This document shows, piece after piece, positions 51,454-63,223 of a DNA stretch of 64,000 nt (positions are counted from its first letter, which is position 1; every line of letters starts with the position of its first letter). A program made the position numbers and the translations under genes. The notes beneath the pieces are model-generated. The model was not told the DNA's origin. It did not search any database and worked only from the letters and a program-made list of their open reading frames with translations. The DNA is from Arthrinium phaeospermum (lineage: Eukaryota; Ascomycota; Sordariomycetes; Amphisphaeriales; Apiosporaceae), in contig QYRS01000012.1 of NCBI GenBank assembly GCA_006503535.1, positions 1,364,001 to 1,428,000 of the forward strand. Direction: 5' to 3'.

Positions 51454-53064
51454 ATGGGTTCGGCTGTATTGGCCTGTCGTTGAAAATTTGTTCGATTTGA
51501 ATAATACACTGCTTCTTACATATCCATATATTACGAGAAGAAAACAATAATGACTTGTTGATGGATGGGTGAGACACAGTCACAACTATGCGATAGACTT
51601 GGCCACGTACAATGGTCGTCTTGTACTGGAGCTAATCACAACACGTGTGGTCAGAAGGGACCAAGTCCAGGATTGACTATTACAGTGGCAATTTGGAACG
51701 CCACGAACGAGACATATTATGCATTTCACTTACTACCTTGATCCATCATACGCATATGATAGTAATTGGTCAGAAATCAGCCTCTTGATAGTAGAGCTTG
51801 TTCCTTCCTATCATACAGACGAAGTAGGCGAAATCCCAACGGGCTTTCACCATTCAGGGGTAACTACACTGACATATAAAGAATCACCCATCCCCTTCAG
51901 TGATCCCCTTGTAGTTTGATATTCGTCTATTAAATTAGATAACATACACAGAAACATATACGAAGATAGGCTAAAAGCCGCCCAACTCAGCATGACACTG
52001 TTCCCAATGCCACCGCATATTTTGAAGCCTAATAAGTCTACTATTGGCTTGCATCAGTCCAGACATCCTGCCGTCCACTATTTCTTTCAAAATTCACACC
52101 AAATGTAGACCTCTGCGAGTTCCCTTGCCTCGTTCAATTTCACCCAATGTCCCGTCCCTTTGGATATGAGAGGATAGGTATATCGTCCTGCTTCAGACTG
52201 TAACTCAGATTCCTCCCCGGACAGTACAGTTACCACCGTGGAGCGTTTGGCCCTCTGGGTCCCGAAAGGGTCTCATATGCCCCGTAGAACTTAGTGGCAA
52301 GCTGAAAATTACTCCTTGTGGTGTTATGTACTCGAGTCCAAATGCTTAGGGGCATCCCTGACGATTATCCCGATCTCGAAAGTATTGGCATTGAGTGCAC
52401 TTAATTGAACAATTCTGCTTTCATTAACCCCGCTTATTCGTAGTGGACGTCCAGGCACAGTTGAACATATAATGTAGATCCAAATGGCAACAACAGCACT
52501 GAGCGGTTGCACGCAAAGATACGTACCGGTTTGGGTGGATGTGATGTGTCACCTGACATTGAAGGATATGCACAAACACAGACACATATACCGAACAGCA
52601 AACACGTACAGACGTAACGGAACACGGAATATCAGTAGTAAAAATTATTCACCCCTTGAAATATCTACCTGTCGGTTAGGCAATAGATGAAACAAATTGG
52701 GAGAACTGTTTCACGTTATTGTAAATATTTTTATCAAGCCCTGTAAGAAATCTACTTCGGTGCAATACACAATGTACCAGGAGGGAGTGTGTTGGATGCG
52801 CCTTTTCCCGATGGGGGAAGCTGCAGCAGCGACCCAAACTTTAACGGCTCCCACAGCCTACCATCGATTTGACACACAGAGACACCGACACACTCATCCG
52901 CACGTACCCCATTGGCATACCATCCCCGCCCGTTTGTTGACCCGAGCGTCCACGACTGCTTGCCCGACTACAAACTGGCCCATGGCTTTATACAGAGGCG
53001 TGGACCGACCATCTTCCATCTCACTAATATATAACCATATCGGGTCCATCTCTTCCCGCCCATC
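51454..53064. other. Intergenic region
   Basis: 1.6 kb, AT-rich between 51700 and 52750, with only short motif-free frames. No RNA gene or mobile element recognised. Confidence 0.45.
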
Positions 53065-54809
53065 ATGGCTTCTGTATTCGATCTCAACGGCGCTGCATCC
53101 GAGTTCTCGATTCGGCTAATCAGAGACAAGGTGGCTGCTCTCGCTGACGATTGCAACCAGGATCTTACTACGGATCTCAGCCAACTTCATGCCCTCCTGG
53201 GCCGGGTTGACCAGAAGCGCATCAAGTTCCAGGAGAACAAGGGTAACCTACTCGAAGGTCTGCGCGCAACTCTGAGCTCTCTGCGAGTTGATCCTGCCGT
53301 CGTCAATACGACTTTGTCAGACATTGCAGCCACATCGTCGCCCCATCTGCTCTCGATCATCCCTACTGCTGCCACCTTGCACTTGGAATCCCACCCACTA
53401 ACCCCAGTCGCCTCTCCCCCGGGTCTGGGCTTGCTGAGACCGCTGATGCCCCACAACTGGACTCTGCTGGCAGTGATACTGTGTCTAACCACAGTAGTGG
53501 CTCAAAGGCCACACCACGGGAAGGCCCGGAAAGCGATATGCAGTCCGGAACGCAGGCAGCTGGCCAGAGTGACGATCGTGAAGACGGTAATGTGAAGACA
53601 AGCCCCACTCCCCAGGCACTTGTTGTCCATAGGGAAAAACGCCTCCGCGAGTCACCAGAAGACCTTGAGCACGAGTCAAAGAAAGTCAAGACTTCCGTGG
53701 ACAATGTAAGCATTGCATTTCGTGCTTTTCTTTCCATGGGCGATGACACTAAACCATTGTTCAAAGGCACCCGCACACAGCGATGACACAGACATGCCCC
53801 GGAAGCTGCGGATGCAGGATTTAGATGCCATAGAGTGCGTCTTCCGTCACGCAGATAGGGATGGCTTCTTTGTTATTCGCTGCCTTGAGCCGGACTGCAG
53901 TTCTCGTATTGCGGATTTACCACCCTTCAAATACAAACGGGCTTTCAACCACTTCAACTCAAAGCACTTGAAACAACTGCAGTCTGAGGAGTACATCTTC
54001 AAGGAATTCGCGTATCAAGGTTGGAACTTACCATCGCACCCTCCGATTCGTACTACCATGCTAATACTCGGCACAGTCGAGGACGCTACGGAGGAGGCAG
54101 TTGGCGCCAGATATCCCGACAATGCAATTCCAGACTGTACGACTACCTGGTTTCGATGATCACGCATTACGCAGCTGACATGATCAACAGGCACTCCCAA
54201 GGACACCCTACCTGAGACCAGATCTATGTCGCCTCGGTCAGGCTCACCCCGTCGAGCAGCCAAATCGGTCTCGTTCAATCTCGAACGAAGCCCATCTCTT
54301 GGTTGCCACGGTAGTGATCCAGCTTCCAAGACGTCGGATTCTGACATGGGTTATAGTCCTAGCGACACCGCCGAAGGAGACATGGAGGGCAGTTCTTCGG
54401 AGCCAGGAAAGACCCGTCATAACCTGCGTCGACTTCCACGTCTTTCTTATACGCAGATGGTTCACGGTCGTGATCCTACGCCTACTGATTTCCAGGACCA
54501 GGTACACTTACTAGACAATGCATATATTTTCAAGTAAGGCTGACTTGATACTAGGCCGAAGGTGAGAAGCCCGAATATGGCACGGCGAAGCGGGCCGGAA
54601 CCCCGGGCATCACGAGTGCAGGTGCAAGAGGCTACAGATCGATGAAGAAGTTGTTGAAGCCTGGGGAGAAGCCAAGACGATTCTCGGAGCAGCCTCACAA
54701 GTGAGTACCATCTTTGCAATAATATATACCTACATATCCTCTAACGTGTAACTTTTTCAGACCCTTCGGACACACTGGAGAATGGGCTAGACGCTCCGCA
54801 CCCAGCTGA
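53065..54809 (+). CDS. Putative zinc-binding nuclear protein, unknown (one clear frame disruption)
   Basis: The N-terminal part reads MASVFDLNGAASEFSIRLIR and is helical (ALLGRVDQKRIKFQENKGNL). A Ser/Thr/Pro-rich linker carries a one-base loss in a C run at 53415-53421, after which the frame continues as HSSGSKATPREGPESD and PEDLEHESKKVKTS (a basic patch). A 61-bp intron (53706-53766) leads to MQDLDAIECVFRHADRDGFF, VIRCLEPDCSSRI and YKRAFNHFNSKHLKQL, where Cys-X4-Cys and His-X6-His may bind zinc. Downstream exons give TVRLPGTPKDTLPETRSMSP and RRLPRLSYTQMVHGRDP, then after 54507 and 54701 introns KPEYGTAKRAGTPGITSAG and the end GHTGEWARRSAPS. The join around 54020-54200 is uncertain; an extra intron with acceptor near 54190 is likely. 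No known family. Confidence 0.6.
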
Positions 54810-55367
54810 GGAAGGTCCATGTCGAGACAAAATCCTGGCCAGGTGTTTTTCTGTGCCCTTTTCAGCCGCAAAGGGATACCGAAGAGGGGATGTATAAGAA
54901 GGGGAAACATGATTGTGGGCTTTTTGTAGGGCTTGAAGCACTTACCTGATATAGACATGTAGCTTTTCAGTGAAGGGAAAAGTCGATCATAGTCGTATAT
55001 TAGAGATAGGTATTGCTGTAAATGCGAATCACTTGTCATTCTATCGACTCATGCCGTACTTGGTTGTGCGACCCCCTTTTTTCGTGGAACCAGCCTGTGG
55101 ACCTGGATGGGGCCTGGGGAAGAATGGCTGAATGGGTTGGTTGGTCCGCTAATCTAATAGGCAAGAGCTAATGCGAGATCAGTAGAACGTTGCCCCTCTT
55201 CCCCTCATATGCCCCCTCCCGTCCCATGACGACTCCAGACTTCGCCAACGGCAAGATCTTGAAGCTTTCAGGTCCTAAATCCTTAGGCTCATTCTTGTCA
55301 ATTTCTAAGGGCACCTAGAACTTCTGTGGATAATCCAACCTAGTACTCACTTATTTGCATTGATACG
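54810..55367. other. Intergenic region
   Basis: No gene recognised; promoter of the SDR gene. Confidence 0.45.
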
Positions 55368-56485
55368 ATGTCTTCCCGTCCGTATGATGGCAAGCTGGGA
55401 ATAGTGACCGGCGGTTCTCGAGGTGAGCCTTATTCCTTGCCACGGGGCGCCCTCATCCCTGGGCTAGCCTCCTCGCTAGCCAATTCAGCGCCAACCGACC
55501 CGCAAGCCGCTCATATTCTGACCACATATACACACATATAGGCATCGGAGCCGCCGTCGCGCGGCGCCTGGCCGCCAAGGGGTGCAACCTCCTGCTGGTC
55601 TTCACCTCGGACTCGTCCAGGGCCCTCACCCAGGAGCTGTGCGCCGACCTCGAGGCCCGGCACGGGGTCAAGTGCGCGCAAGTGCAGGCGGACCTGCTGC
55701 AGGCGGGCGAGGCCTGCGTCAAGATCGTCGAGGCCGCCAAGGCTTTCTACGCCGCCACCTTGGGTCGTGGTGAAAACTTGCAGGTCGACATCCTCATCAA
55801 CAACGCCGGCGTCTCCTCGAACCAGTTCCTCAACGACGCGGACAAGGGCCCCATCGTCGAGTCGGAGTTCACGCGCGTCTACAATATCAACGTGCTCGCT
55901 CCCCTCCTTCTCACGCAAGCCCTGGGCCCTTACTTCCCCTCTCCCCCATCTTCTTCGTTGGGTGAAGGAGAAGGCGGGTTCGTCAAGACGCGCGGCCGCG
56001 TCGTCAACGTCTCGAGCGTCTCGAGCTCCATCGGCTACGAGGGCCAGAGCGTCTACGCGGGCACCAAGGCCGCCCTGGAGGCCATGACGCGCTGCTGGAG
56101 CCGCGAACTGGCGGGGCGGGCGACGGTGAACGCGGTCAACCCGGGGCCGGCGTGGGGGGACATGTACGCCGAGGCCGGGGAGAGGTTTTGGCGCATTAAT
56201 CAGCCGTACTGTGACGCGGCGCCGCTGCAGAAGTACACGGGCGGCACGGCGGAGACGGGGGCCGAGGTCAAGGAGTTGATGGGGGGTGATGATGGCAGCA
56301 CTGGGAGCAAGGACGCCGAGCTGAAGCGGTTCGATACGCTGGTCCGCGATAAGATGGGTGGGAGGCGGCCTGGGTTCACGAGCGAGATCGCGGGGACTAT
56401 TGATATGCTGTGTTCCGAGGAGGCTGGGTGGACGACGGGGAGCGTGGTGTGCGCCAACGGGGGCATGAAGATGTCAATTGCGTAG
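55368..56485 (+). CDS. Short-chain dehydrogenase/reductase (FabG-like)
   Basis: Exons 55368-55422 and 55542-56485 are joined over a 119-bp intron (GTGAGC donor, TATAG acceptor) placed inside the cofactor motif. The protein starts MSSRPYDGKLGIVTGGSRG then IGAAVARRLAAKGCNLLLVF, the TGxxxGIG Rossmann loop that binds NAD(P)H. Next come DILINNAGVSSNQF (NNAG), RVVNVSSVSSSIGYEG with the catalytic Ser, and SVYAGTKAALEAMTRCWSRE with the YxxxK pair. An active-site Asn occurs in YNINVLAPLLL. It has 332 residues, longer than typical (about 250) because of insertions near residues 170-180 (SPPSSSLGEGEGG) and 255-280 (GGDDGSTGSKDAEL). It ends in the substrate-side region IDMLCSEEAGWTTGSVV. The substrate is unknown. 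It is convergent with the acyl-CoA synthetase gene, 161 bp apart. Confidence 0.87.
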
Positions 56486-56646
56486 GCTTACTGCAGGGTA
56501 CGACCTGATGAATTACCACTGCTCAAGTGCTGTATCTATATATTCGCCCCTAACTAAATGTCTGCTTTCAATATGCCAGTTGTAAAACAGTCCAATTCCA
56601 AGTCCTTCCCAAAAACATGTCCGCTCGTATCAATCAAACAAGATTC

Positions 56647-59007
56647 CTACAACTTCGCCTTGCCCGCGTTCAGCTCGTCCCACTCCTTCTCCGTGAAAGG
56701 TGCATAAGACTTGCCCTTCCCTTGCTCGCTGATCCAGAACAGCGGGTCGTCCTTGACCTTGGACGGGTCGATCCCGTCATTCTTCAGGGGCACCTTGTTC
56801 TGCTTGTTGTTGTGGGTTGCCGAGCGCTCCTTAATCCGCCGCACGAAGATGGGCACGGCGTACTTCGGGAGGTGTGTTCGTGCGTGTCTGGAACCACCTG
56901 TTAGCTTTCTTGGTATATCGTGATTTCGATGGCGGGTGCATCTTACTTGAGGAGTCCATCGTAGTCAAACGACTTCGTGCCAGGGTCGATGTAGATGGCA
57001 GCCATGCCGGCCTTGCCGTCGTGGCCGGGTAAGCCAACACCGTACACGGTAGCCTCCAGAATGCCAGGGTATCTGCCCAGTACTTCTGACACCTCGGCCG
57101 TCGAGACATTCTCGCCCTTCCAGCGGAATGTGTCGCCAAGTCTAGAACAAGTCAGTTGTTGAACCGCCATAGCATCGCATGCAATGTTACTCACCTGTCC
57201 ATGAAGTACCACCTTCCGTCGCCATCTCGCCTCAGAGCATCGCCAGTTCGGTAGTATGTGTCACCCTTCTTGAAGACGTCCTTGACGAACTTCTTGTCGG
57301 ACGCCTCCTTGTTCCCGTGATAGCCCACGAAAGGCGGCGCGTAGGGACTCGGCTGAGCTACCAGGATCTCGCCCCCGGCTTCGTACGGGACCCTAGTCGC
57401 GAAACCCGTCTTGGGATCCCTTACGATGTCGCCCGTATCCGGGTCGATAGCCACAGGTATGTAAGTGTTGTGGTACCTGTTCCGTAGAAGCAGACCGTGA
57501 TGACCAACCGAGTGCGCCCTGTAATCGCCCCGGGCGGGGTTATCCAAGGCAAGCATGCCCTCCGTGCTGTTGAAGAACTCGAAGATTTTCTCGATGCCGA
57601 AACGGTCGCGGAACGGCTTCCAAACATCAGGCCGCAGACCGTTTCCGTAGATGGAATGCACGTTATGTTCCTTGTCCCTGGGAGACGGAGGAGCTGCTAG
57701 CAGGTAACGCACAGTCTCTCCGACGTAGACGAACCACGTAGCCTTTGAGTCTCTGACATCGTTCCAGAATTTCGAGGCGCTGAACTTGGGAGCAAGACAT
57801 AACGTCACGCCCGTCTTGGGTAGCTTGTTAGCCCGAGATATCCATCGGGAGTTAGGCCTTCACCTACCAATATCTGCGTCATGCCACTGATTGCCCCTGT
57901 CCCGTGGTAAAGTGGCTGTTCACGTTAGTATACGGGTATTAGGTTTGTGCGTCGATCATCTTACCATGCAGTCGTAGTACCTCTGGTTATCCCCCTGCAC
58001 ATATGAAATCCCACATTCTTTCTGTATTCCATGTTAGTGTCCGTCTACCAAGAAAGGCGCGCCATGACCTACGCTAACACCATGGAAGAATCCCGCCGCA
58101 CCCGGGATGATGCAGGCTTTGGGCAAACCAGTTGTTCCACTGGACTTGTTAGCTCTTTACTCTTTCCGCATGTTGAAGTATTGGTTGGGGGGCCAGCCAT
58201 ACCTTGTGTAGAACAGACCGAATGGCGAACCGGGGCCAACATTGTCTCTCAGCTCGTTTCCCGGCCTCTCGCCCTTCAACCCGTTGATCTCAGGCCTCGC
58301 CTCCGCCAGCTTGACCACCTTGACCCCCTTCGCGGCCAGCTCCTCCTGCACCTCGTCTATCCGCGCGAGGAGCTCCGGGCTCCCGTCGGCCAGGACGAGC
58401 GGCGTTTCGGCGATGCCCAGGCAGTGCAGCAGCGCCGCCTTGGTCAGGTTGTGGTTGATCATGGCGGGGGCGGCGCCGATGGCGAAGAGCCCGAGCCAGG
58501 CGAAGAGGAAGTCTGGGCTGTTGGCCATGAACAGGGCCACCAGGTGGCCGGGCTTGACGCCCTGGCTCAGGAAGTACTGGGCGAACTGGCATGACCGGTA
58601 GTAGGACTCGGAGTAGGTGAAGCTACCTGGCCGCCACCAGATGCACTCGGCGTCGGGCTTCTCCTGCGCGTGCTTCTCGAAGAAGTACCATTGCGACACG
58701 CGCTTATCCTTGACTATGTGCGACGGTTAGACCAAGAAAGAACCGACCATGTCTCGAGAATGTAAGCGAACAATGACGTACTGGCTTGCTGGAGGAGCTT
58801 GCCGGCCTTCTTCCTGCCGCTGATGATCTTCCAATCTTGGCGGATATGGTATTTCGCATCCAAGTATGACAGACCGGCGGTAGTGGCGGCCACAGATGCT
58901 GCTGCTATATCAACCGGTTAGCGGCATTGGTCTTTGCGACAAGTGCGCTTGATAAAGTTGAGACGTCTCGGAGATAAGAGTAGAGACGACTGACCGAGCG
59001 CCGCCAT
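56647..59007 (-). CDS. FAT1: Fat1-type very-long-chain acyl-CoA synthetase / fatty acid transport protein
   Basis: Fat1 proteins activate long or very long fatty acids to CoA esters at peroxisomal, ER or plasma membranes and aid their uptake. Nine exons are predicted: 58995-59007, 58782-58904, 58203-58713, 58073-58139, 57965-58021, 57868-57915, 57195-57814, 56947-57141 and 56647-56887; they total 1875 nt (624 residues). Introns are 49-90 bp. The N-terminus reads [20 protein letters not shown], consistent with a membrane anchor and the family DAKYHI motif. Others: [20 protein letters not shown], the AMP-binding loop [57 protein letters not shown], and [18 protein letters not shown] with the family [17 protein letters not shown] signature. 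The C-terminus KAKL is a possible peroxisomal PTS1-like tripeptide (AKL). The gene is intact. Confidence 0.92.
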
Positions 59008-60093
59008 TTCAACGGTTTCTAAGCCACTCAATTGCTTTGGGGTGTGATTGGGCCGAGCAAAACCAGTGTCTTCGGTGTACAACCAGCAATAAGAGACCAA
59101 CTAGGACTATCCAATGCAAAATAGACAAAATGGCCAGGAAAATAACGAACAACAAAACAACTTCCCAATTGATTCCAGGCCTCGATAGTCTCTGGGTGAG
59201 ATGATCGACACGACACGTACGTGGAAACGTTTAAGCGTCTCCGAGCCTGCATGCACGTCCTAGCTGCAACTCTGGTCCGCCAATTGAGCCGCCAGCCGGT
59301 ACTATCCAATCCCCTCCAACCTCGGGCCTTGGGCCATCTCTTGCCCTGGGATAATACCGTTTATCGATAAACCTACCAATGCTGTTAGGCAATGCGAGAC
59401 GGCAGTTGGAAGTTGCCGGGGCTAACGCCGTATACACCCAGCCAACTGCATTTATTGATCTGGGATCCCCTCATTGACTGGAGCCCAATACTGGGGTAGC
59501 GCATGATAAGAGTGGATGCGAACCTGCCACGGCCTGCCAGCGTTCAGCATCTCAGATCTCAGGAGCTTTATTTAGACCCGAGCTTGCTGTTTGTGTAGAA
59601 GAAGCGAGGACGCAACCAACGCCACGATACGTACATAAGCGAAGAATGCTAAATGTTTGCTTGTTAGCCTCAGACTCTGATTTAGTGTCGAGTTGGCCAA
59701 CCGCTGAAACGAAATACTCAATATTACGGGCAAGTAGCACACCGGCAATCAGGCAAGTGCGACGTAAAGTTGACAGAGCTGAGAGTTAGATGCTGCTTAT
59801 ACATATATCCTCTTGATCGCGAAAGCTCATGTCTGCATTTGGCATTTTGATAATTCTCTCCGCAACGACCGATAAGTCTGTCTATCGAATTAGGTATCAT
59901 GTTACTAACAATTGGAATAAATTTTATCAATATGTAAAAGTTCTGAAATCAAAAATGGTTACGAGCACACACAGCCAAACCATCTGCAACAAGCCACCCC
60001 CAAAAGCGAGTCGCATGTGCATAAAAGCCACATTAAGGGGGTATCTAATCAGAAGAAGAGAAGAAGAAGTAAAAGAACGCTGCATCATGGATA
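59008..60093. other. Intergenic region
   Basis: 1.1 kb, no gene recognised. Confidence 0.45.
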
Positions 60094-60888
60094 TCATAAA
60101 ACAAAATGCCCAACCGCCAAACTCACGAGGCCCACAGCCCAGCTCAGCATCCCCGTCGCCATCCTGCCCCCAGCCGCGCCGCTATCCTTGCGCACCTCAC
60201 CGGAACCCGCCTCGACCTCCTGCCCGGAGGGGTACCGGATATTGTAGACCGGGTCGCCCGTCAGCGCGACAGGCTCGCCCAAGGTGCCCGGGCACGTCGC
60301 CTGGTTCGCGCTGGGCCAGTCCTTGAGCTCGCACGCCTGGTCCTGGCCCCAGGTGCAGATGGGGTCCAAGATGTTGAAGAGCTGGTAGTTGCGGCCGACC
60401 CACGAGCCGCCCGGCCGCTCCAGGCAGCTCGCCAGGAAGTTCATGCTGTTCGCCGCCGAGAGCGGCAGCCGGCCGCCGTCCGTGTGGATCAGGCCGGCGC
60501 ACTCGCCGGCGTCGACGTCGCGGTACTGCATCGCCACCGCCCCTCCCGCCGTGGGCTGCTCGCGGGCGCCCTTGCCCGTCACCAAATAGTTCCAGGCGTC
60601 GTAGCTGACGTCGTAGGCGCCGCCCGACTGGTCGACCTTCAGCAGCGTGACGGAGCGGCCCCCGTACGACAGCTCGACGCACAGCGCGTCGCAGCTCACC
60701 GACGAGGGCCAGTAGGCGATGCGGTTCGTGTCGACCTTGCAGCCCAGCACGCCGACCGACGACGAGTAGCTGTCGTGCGGCGTCGCCCAGACGGTGCCGC
60801 TTCCTGCCGCGGCGCCGGCTATTTGCGCTGCTGACCAGACGAGGAGGTTGGTGGCCAGCAGCGCGGAGAATGATGCGACATTGCGCAT
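60094..60888 (-). CDS. Predicted GPI-anchored secreted protein, unknown
   Basis: 264 residues in one exon. A signal peptide (MRNVASFSALLATNLLVWSA) and a C-terminal hydrophobic tail (MLSWAVGLVSLAVGHFVL) preceded by small residues (KDSGAAGG) suggest a GPI anchor and cell-surface location. The body contains SVGVLGCKVDTNRIAYWPSS, CDALCVELSYGGRSVTLLKV and DQSGGAYDVSYDAWNYLVTG; the CDxxCVxVSY...LLxVDQSGGAxDxSYDAWN pattern is one I recognise from conserved but uncharacterised ascomycete proteins, with some similarity in style to double-psi beta-barrel folds. Eight or more cysteines occur outside the signal peptide (GECAGL, ASCLER, ICTWGQDQACEL, ATCPGT). Function unknown. The frame is intact and very GC-rich. 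Confidence 0.75.
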   Translation of the reverse strand: MRNVASFSALLATNLLVWSAAQIAGAAAGSGTVWATPHDSYSSSVGVLGCKVDTNRIAYWPSSVSCDALCVELSYGGRSVTLLKVDQSGGAYDVSYDAWNYLVTGKGAREQPTAGGAVAMQYRDVDAGECAGLIHTDGGRLPLSAANSMNFLASCLERPGGSWVGRNYQLFNILDPICTWGQDQACELKDWPSANQATCPGTLGEPVALTGDPVYNIRYPSGQEVEAGSGEVRKDSGAAGGRMATGMLSWAVGLVSLAVGHFVL

Positions 60889-61939
60889 CGGATGTTTGAA
60901 ACCTTGTAATGAGTGAGTGTCGTATAAAAGGAGCGTGGTCTACGCGGCGACGAACAAGCCCGGCCGGCTTAAAGGGTGGTGGAACAAGAGTAAACCACGC
61001 GCCCTTCCGTCGCGAACGAAAGTGAGAATGAATGGGTGAGAAGTGAACTACAGCTGTTCAGTAATAACGAGTGACATAGCCTGTGCCTGGATATACAAGG
61101 CTAGAAGGCTATAGTTGAGCAGACATCGCCTGTGACTTCCAAAGCATGAGTTTGCGACAGCAATGTTCGGAACGTTGAAGATCGAGCGAGCGCAGGAAAG
61201 TGGAAATCAGGGTCCTCAACCGAAGGGTTCGTGAGATTGATCGCTGGAAATGAGCAACGGTCCTGGTCCCACTTCTGGCGCTCCCCCGGATGCGGGTTAG
61301 TGCTGTTTGCTTCCCAAAATGCGCGCGGGCGTTAGTGGTTCAGTCGGCCACCACCAAAAGTGCCTGCTGCTGCTGTGCCGCTGACCAGACAGGTGATAGG
61401 CGGGCCTCAACCGGTGTCGACCCCCTTCGAACCCATCCACAGCCTTGCCTGACTTGCAGCTGTTGAACCAGGCTGGCGGGATTTGCAAATTGATAAAAGG
61501 CTTAGGTACTAGATAGATACGGGCGTAAAGCTGAATGATGTCATTCTAATTGCTTCTGCTACCGAATCATATAAGACTAAACCGTCGCAACGCTCATCCC
61601 AACTCGCGGACAAACCCATCTACAACACACCTGGCAACTGGACACTGTCGATGCAGAACCGTACATTTCTCAATAAACAGAATTCATTCCATACATTGGC
61701 AGAACACGATACATCGCATCTCGGATGTAGGAACCATCCTATAAAGCGCTATTTCGCTATGTTTTCTTGGGGGCTAAAAGCAAGAAAAACTGTCACGGCC
61801 AAATGAACGCCTTGAACCCACCCACCAGACGGCTTCCACCGACTCCTTTTTGGCCTCCTCCTCTCCCTCCAACTCTCAAGCAATATTTATGTACAAGATA
61901 ACTTGGTGCAGATATACAAGGCCTATCCTTTGGGGGATT
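60889..61939. other. Intergenic region
   Basis: 1.05 kb, no gene recognised. A (CTG)n-like run (GCCTGCTGCTGCTGTGCCGCTG) lies near 61362-61383. Confidence 0.45.
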
Positions 61940-63223
61940 TTAATCATTGCGAGCCTTCTTGGCGCGACCTCGGCGGGCCAAGTGCGCCTCGCGACCGCCC
62001 TTAGAAGCCCAGTATTCCTCCAGCAGCTCGGGACAAATCTTCTTAAGCTTGGTTTCCGGCTCCATCGACGTGTTCTTGGGCGTGGCAGGGTAGCCCACCC
62101 ACTGGACTTCAAACTGGAAGATGGTCTTCTTCTTCTCGTGGCGCAGGATCTTGAAGACGTGGTAGGTTTCGGCAGGCGGGTTCTTGCCCACGTAGAACAA
62201 CGCAGTGGTTCTGTCTCCTTGCGACTTCCAGTAATCGTAGAGAGTCTCGGCCGCGCCGCGCTGGATCTCCTCTTCGGGCTCGTACGTGGCATCCTCCTCG
62301 GCTTCGTCCACCCATTTGACCAGGATCTCGACGGAACCGTCGCTCAGGCGGCGATGCTTCAGCAGCTTGTCGATTTCGGTCTCGCCATCCTCCGCAGTCT
62401 CGTCGAACTCCCGCTTCTCGAGCGCGCTCTGAATCATGTGGTCGGCGTCGTTGTCGTTGGGCTTGTCCGATGAGTCGGGCGCATCTCCGTTGTTCTGCAA
62501 CAACTCTGCGTATCGCATTGCACGTTAGTATGCGACCAGAAAGATTCAAGAAAAGGTGCGAAGTGCGACGAACCTTCACCACCCATGTCGGCAACAGGCA
62601 CCTTGGATGCTTTCGCCTTGTCCTCGTCTGCAGTATCCCCGTTGGTTTGCGCCGGGGTTGATTGGCTTGCCGTAGCTTTGGATGGACTGGAGCCAAGTTC
62701 TACCTCAGCAGGCTTGCCCATCGATCGGCTGCGACGCTCTAGATGGTAGGAGAGAAAAGAGTAAGAGTCAGGTCCATGCCAGTAGCCGGGATGGTCGGGA
62801 GGTAGATGGCAACTTACTAATCTTACCAGCCGACTGACGCGCTTTGGTGCTGGAGGGAGGGGGCGCATCCAAGGAAACCCGCGATCTGACGCGCTGGTGG
62901 CTCTTGGAGGAGGAAGGCTGTGGTGCCTCATCTGTTTGAGTCGCGTTGGTTAGCTCTGGGGGTGTTGTGTTGATGGTTGCGCGACAGGTGGTGGCTGCTA
63001 CGGGCTGCGGCTGCATTTGGGGGCGGCCAGCCAAACGCGACCTTCCTCTTGAGAGGGTGTAAAACGTACCTTCCTCGTCCGCCACGACGTCATAAGGATC
63101 TGCCTTTCGCTTGAGTCCGCGACTCATCTTTTCTTCGTTGTTGAGGTTACTATCGCCGTTGACCGGTGTAGATTTGGATGGCGACATAAAGCCTTTCAGG
63201 TTGCTGAAGATAGTGGACATCAT
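61940..63223 (-). CDS. Chromodomain protein with two chromo-like modules
   Basis: Exons are 63070-63223, 62818-62931, 62574-62738 and 61940-62505 (999 nt, 332 residues), with introns of 138, 79 and 68 bp. The N-terminal half is basic and low complexity: MMSTIFSNLKGFMSPSKS, SRGLKRKADPYDVVADEE, and AGKIKRRSRSMGKPAEVELG with a likely nuclear signal. The first chromo-like module reads EIDKLLKHRRLSDGSVEILV then KWVDEAEEDATYEPEEEIQ, with the aromatic and W-x-Tyr-Glu positions of methyl-lysine readers. After a spacer (YDYWKSQGDR) the second reads YHVFKILRHEKKKTIFQFEV then QWVGYPATPKNTSMEPETKL. The end is Arg-rich (ARRGRAKKARND). The arrangement suggests a chromatin reader or chromoshadow-like pairing but is not standard HP1. 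The start could be either of two adjacent ATGs. Confidence 0.82.

Noticed and set aside
50171..51550. 459-residue frame in another phase of the methionine permease gene
   Set aside because: Arg/Ser-rich shadow that runs through introns; the permease frame has conserved helices.
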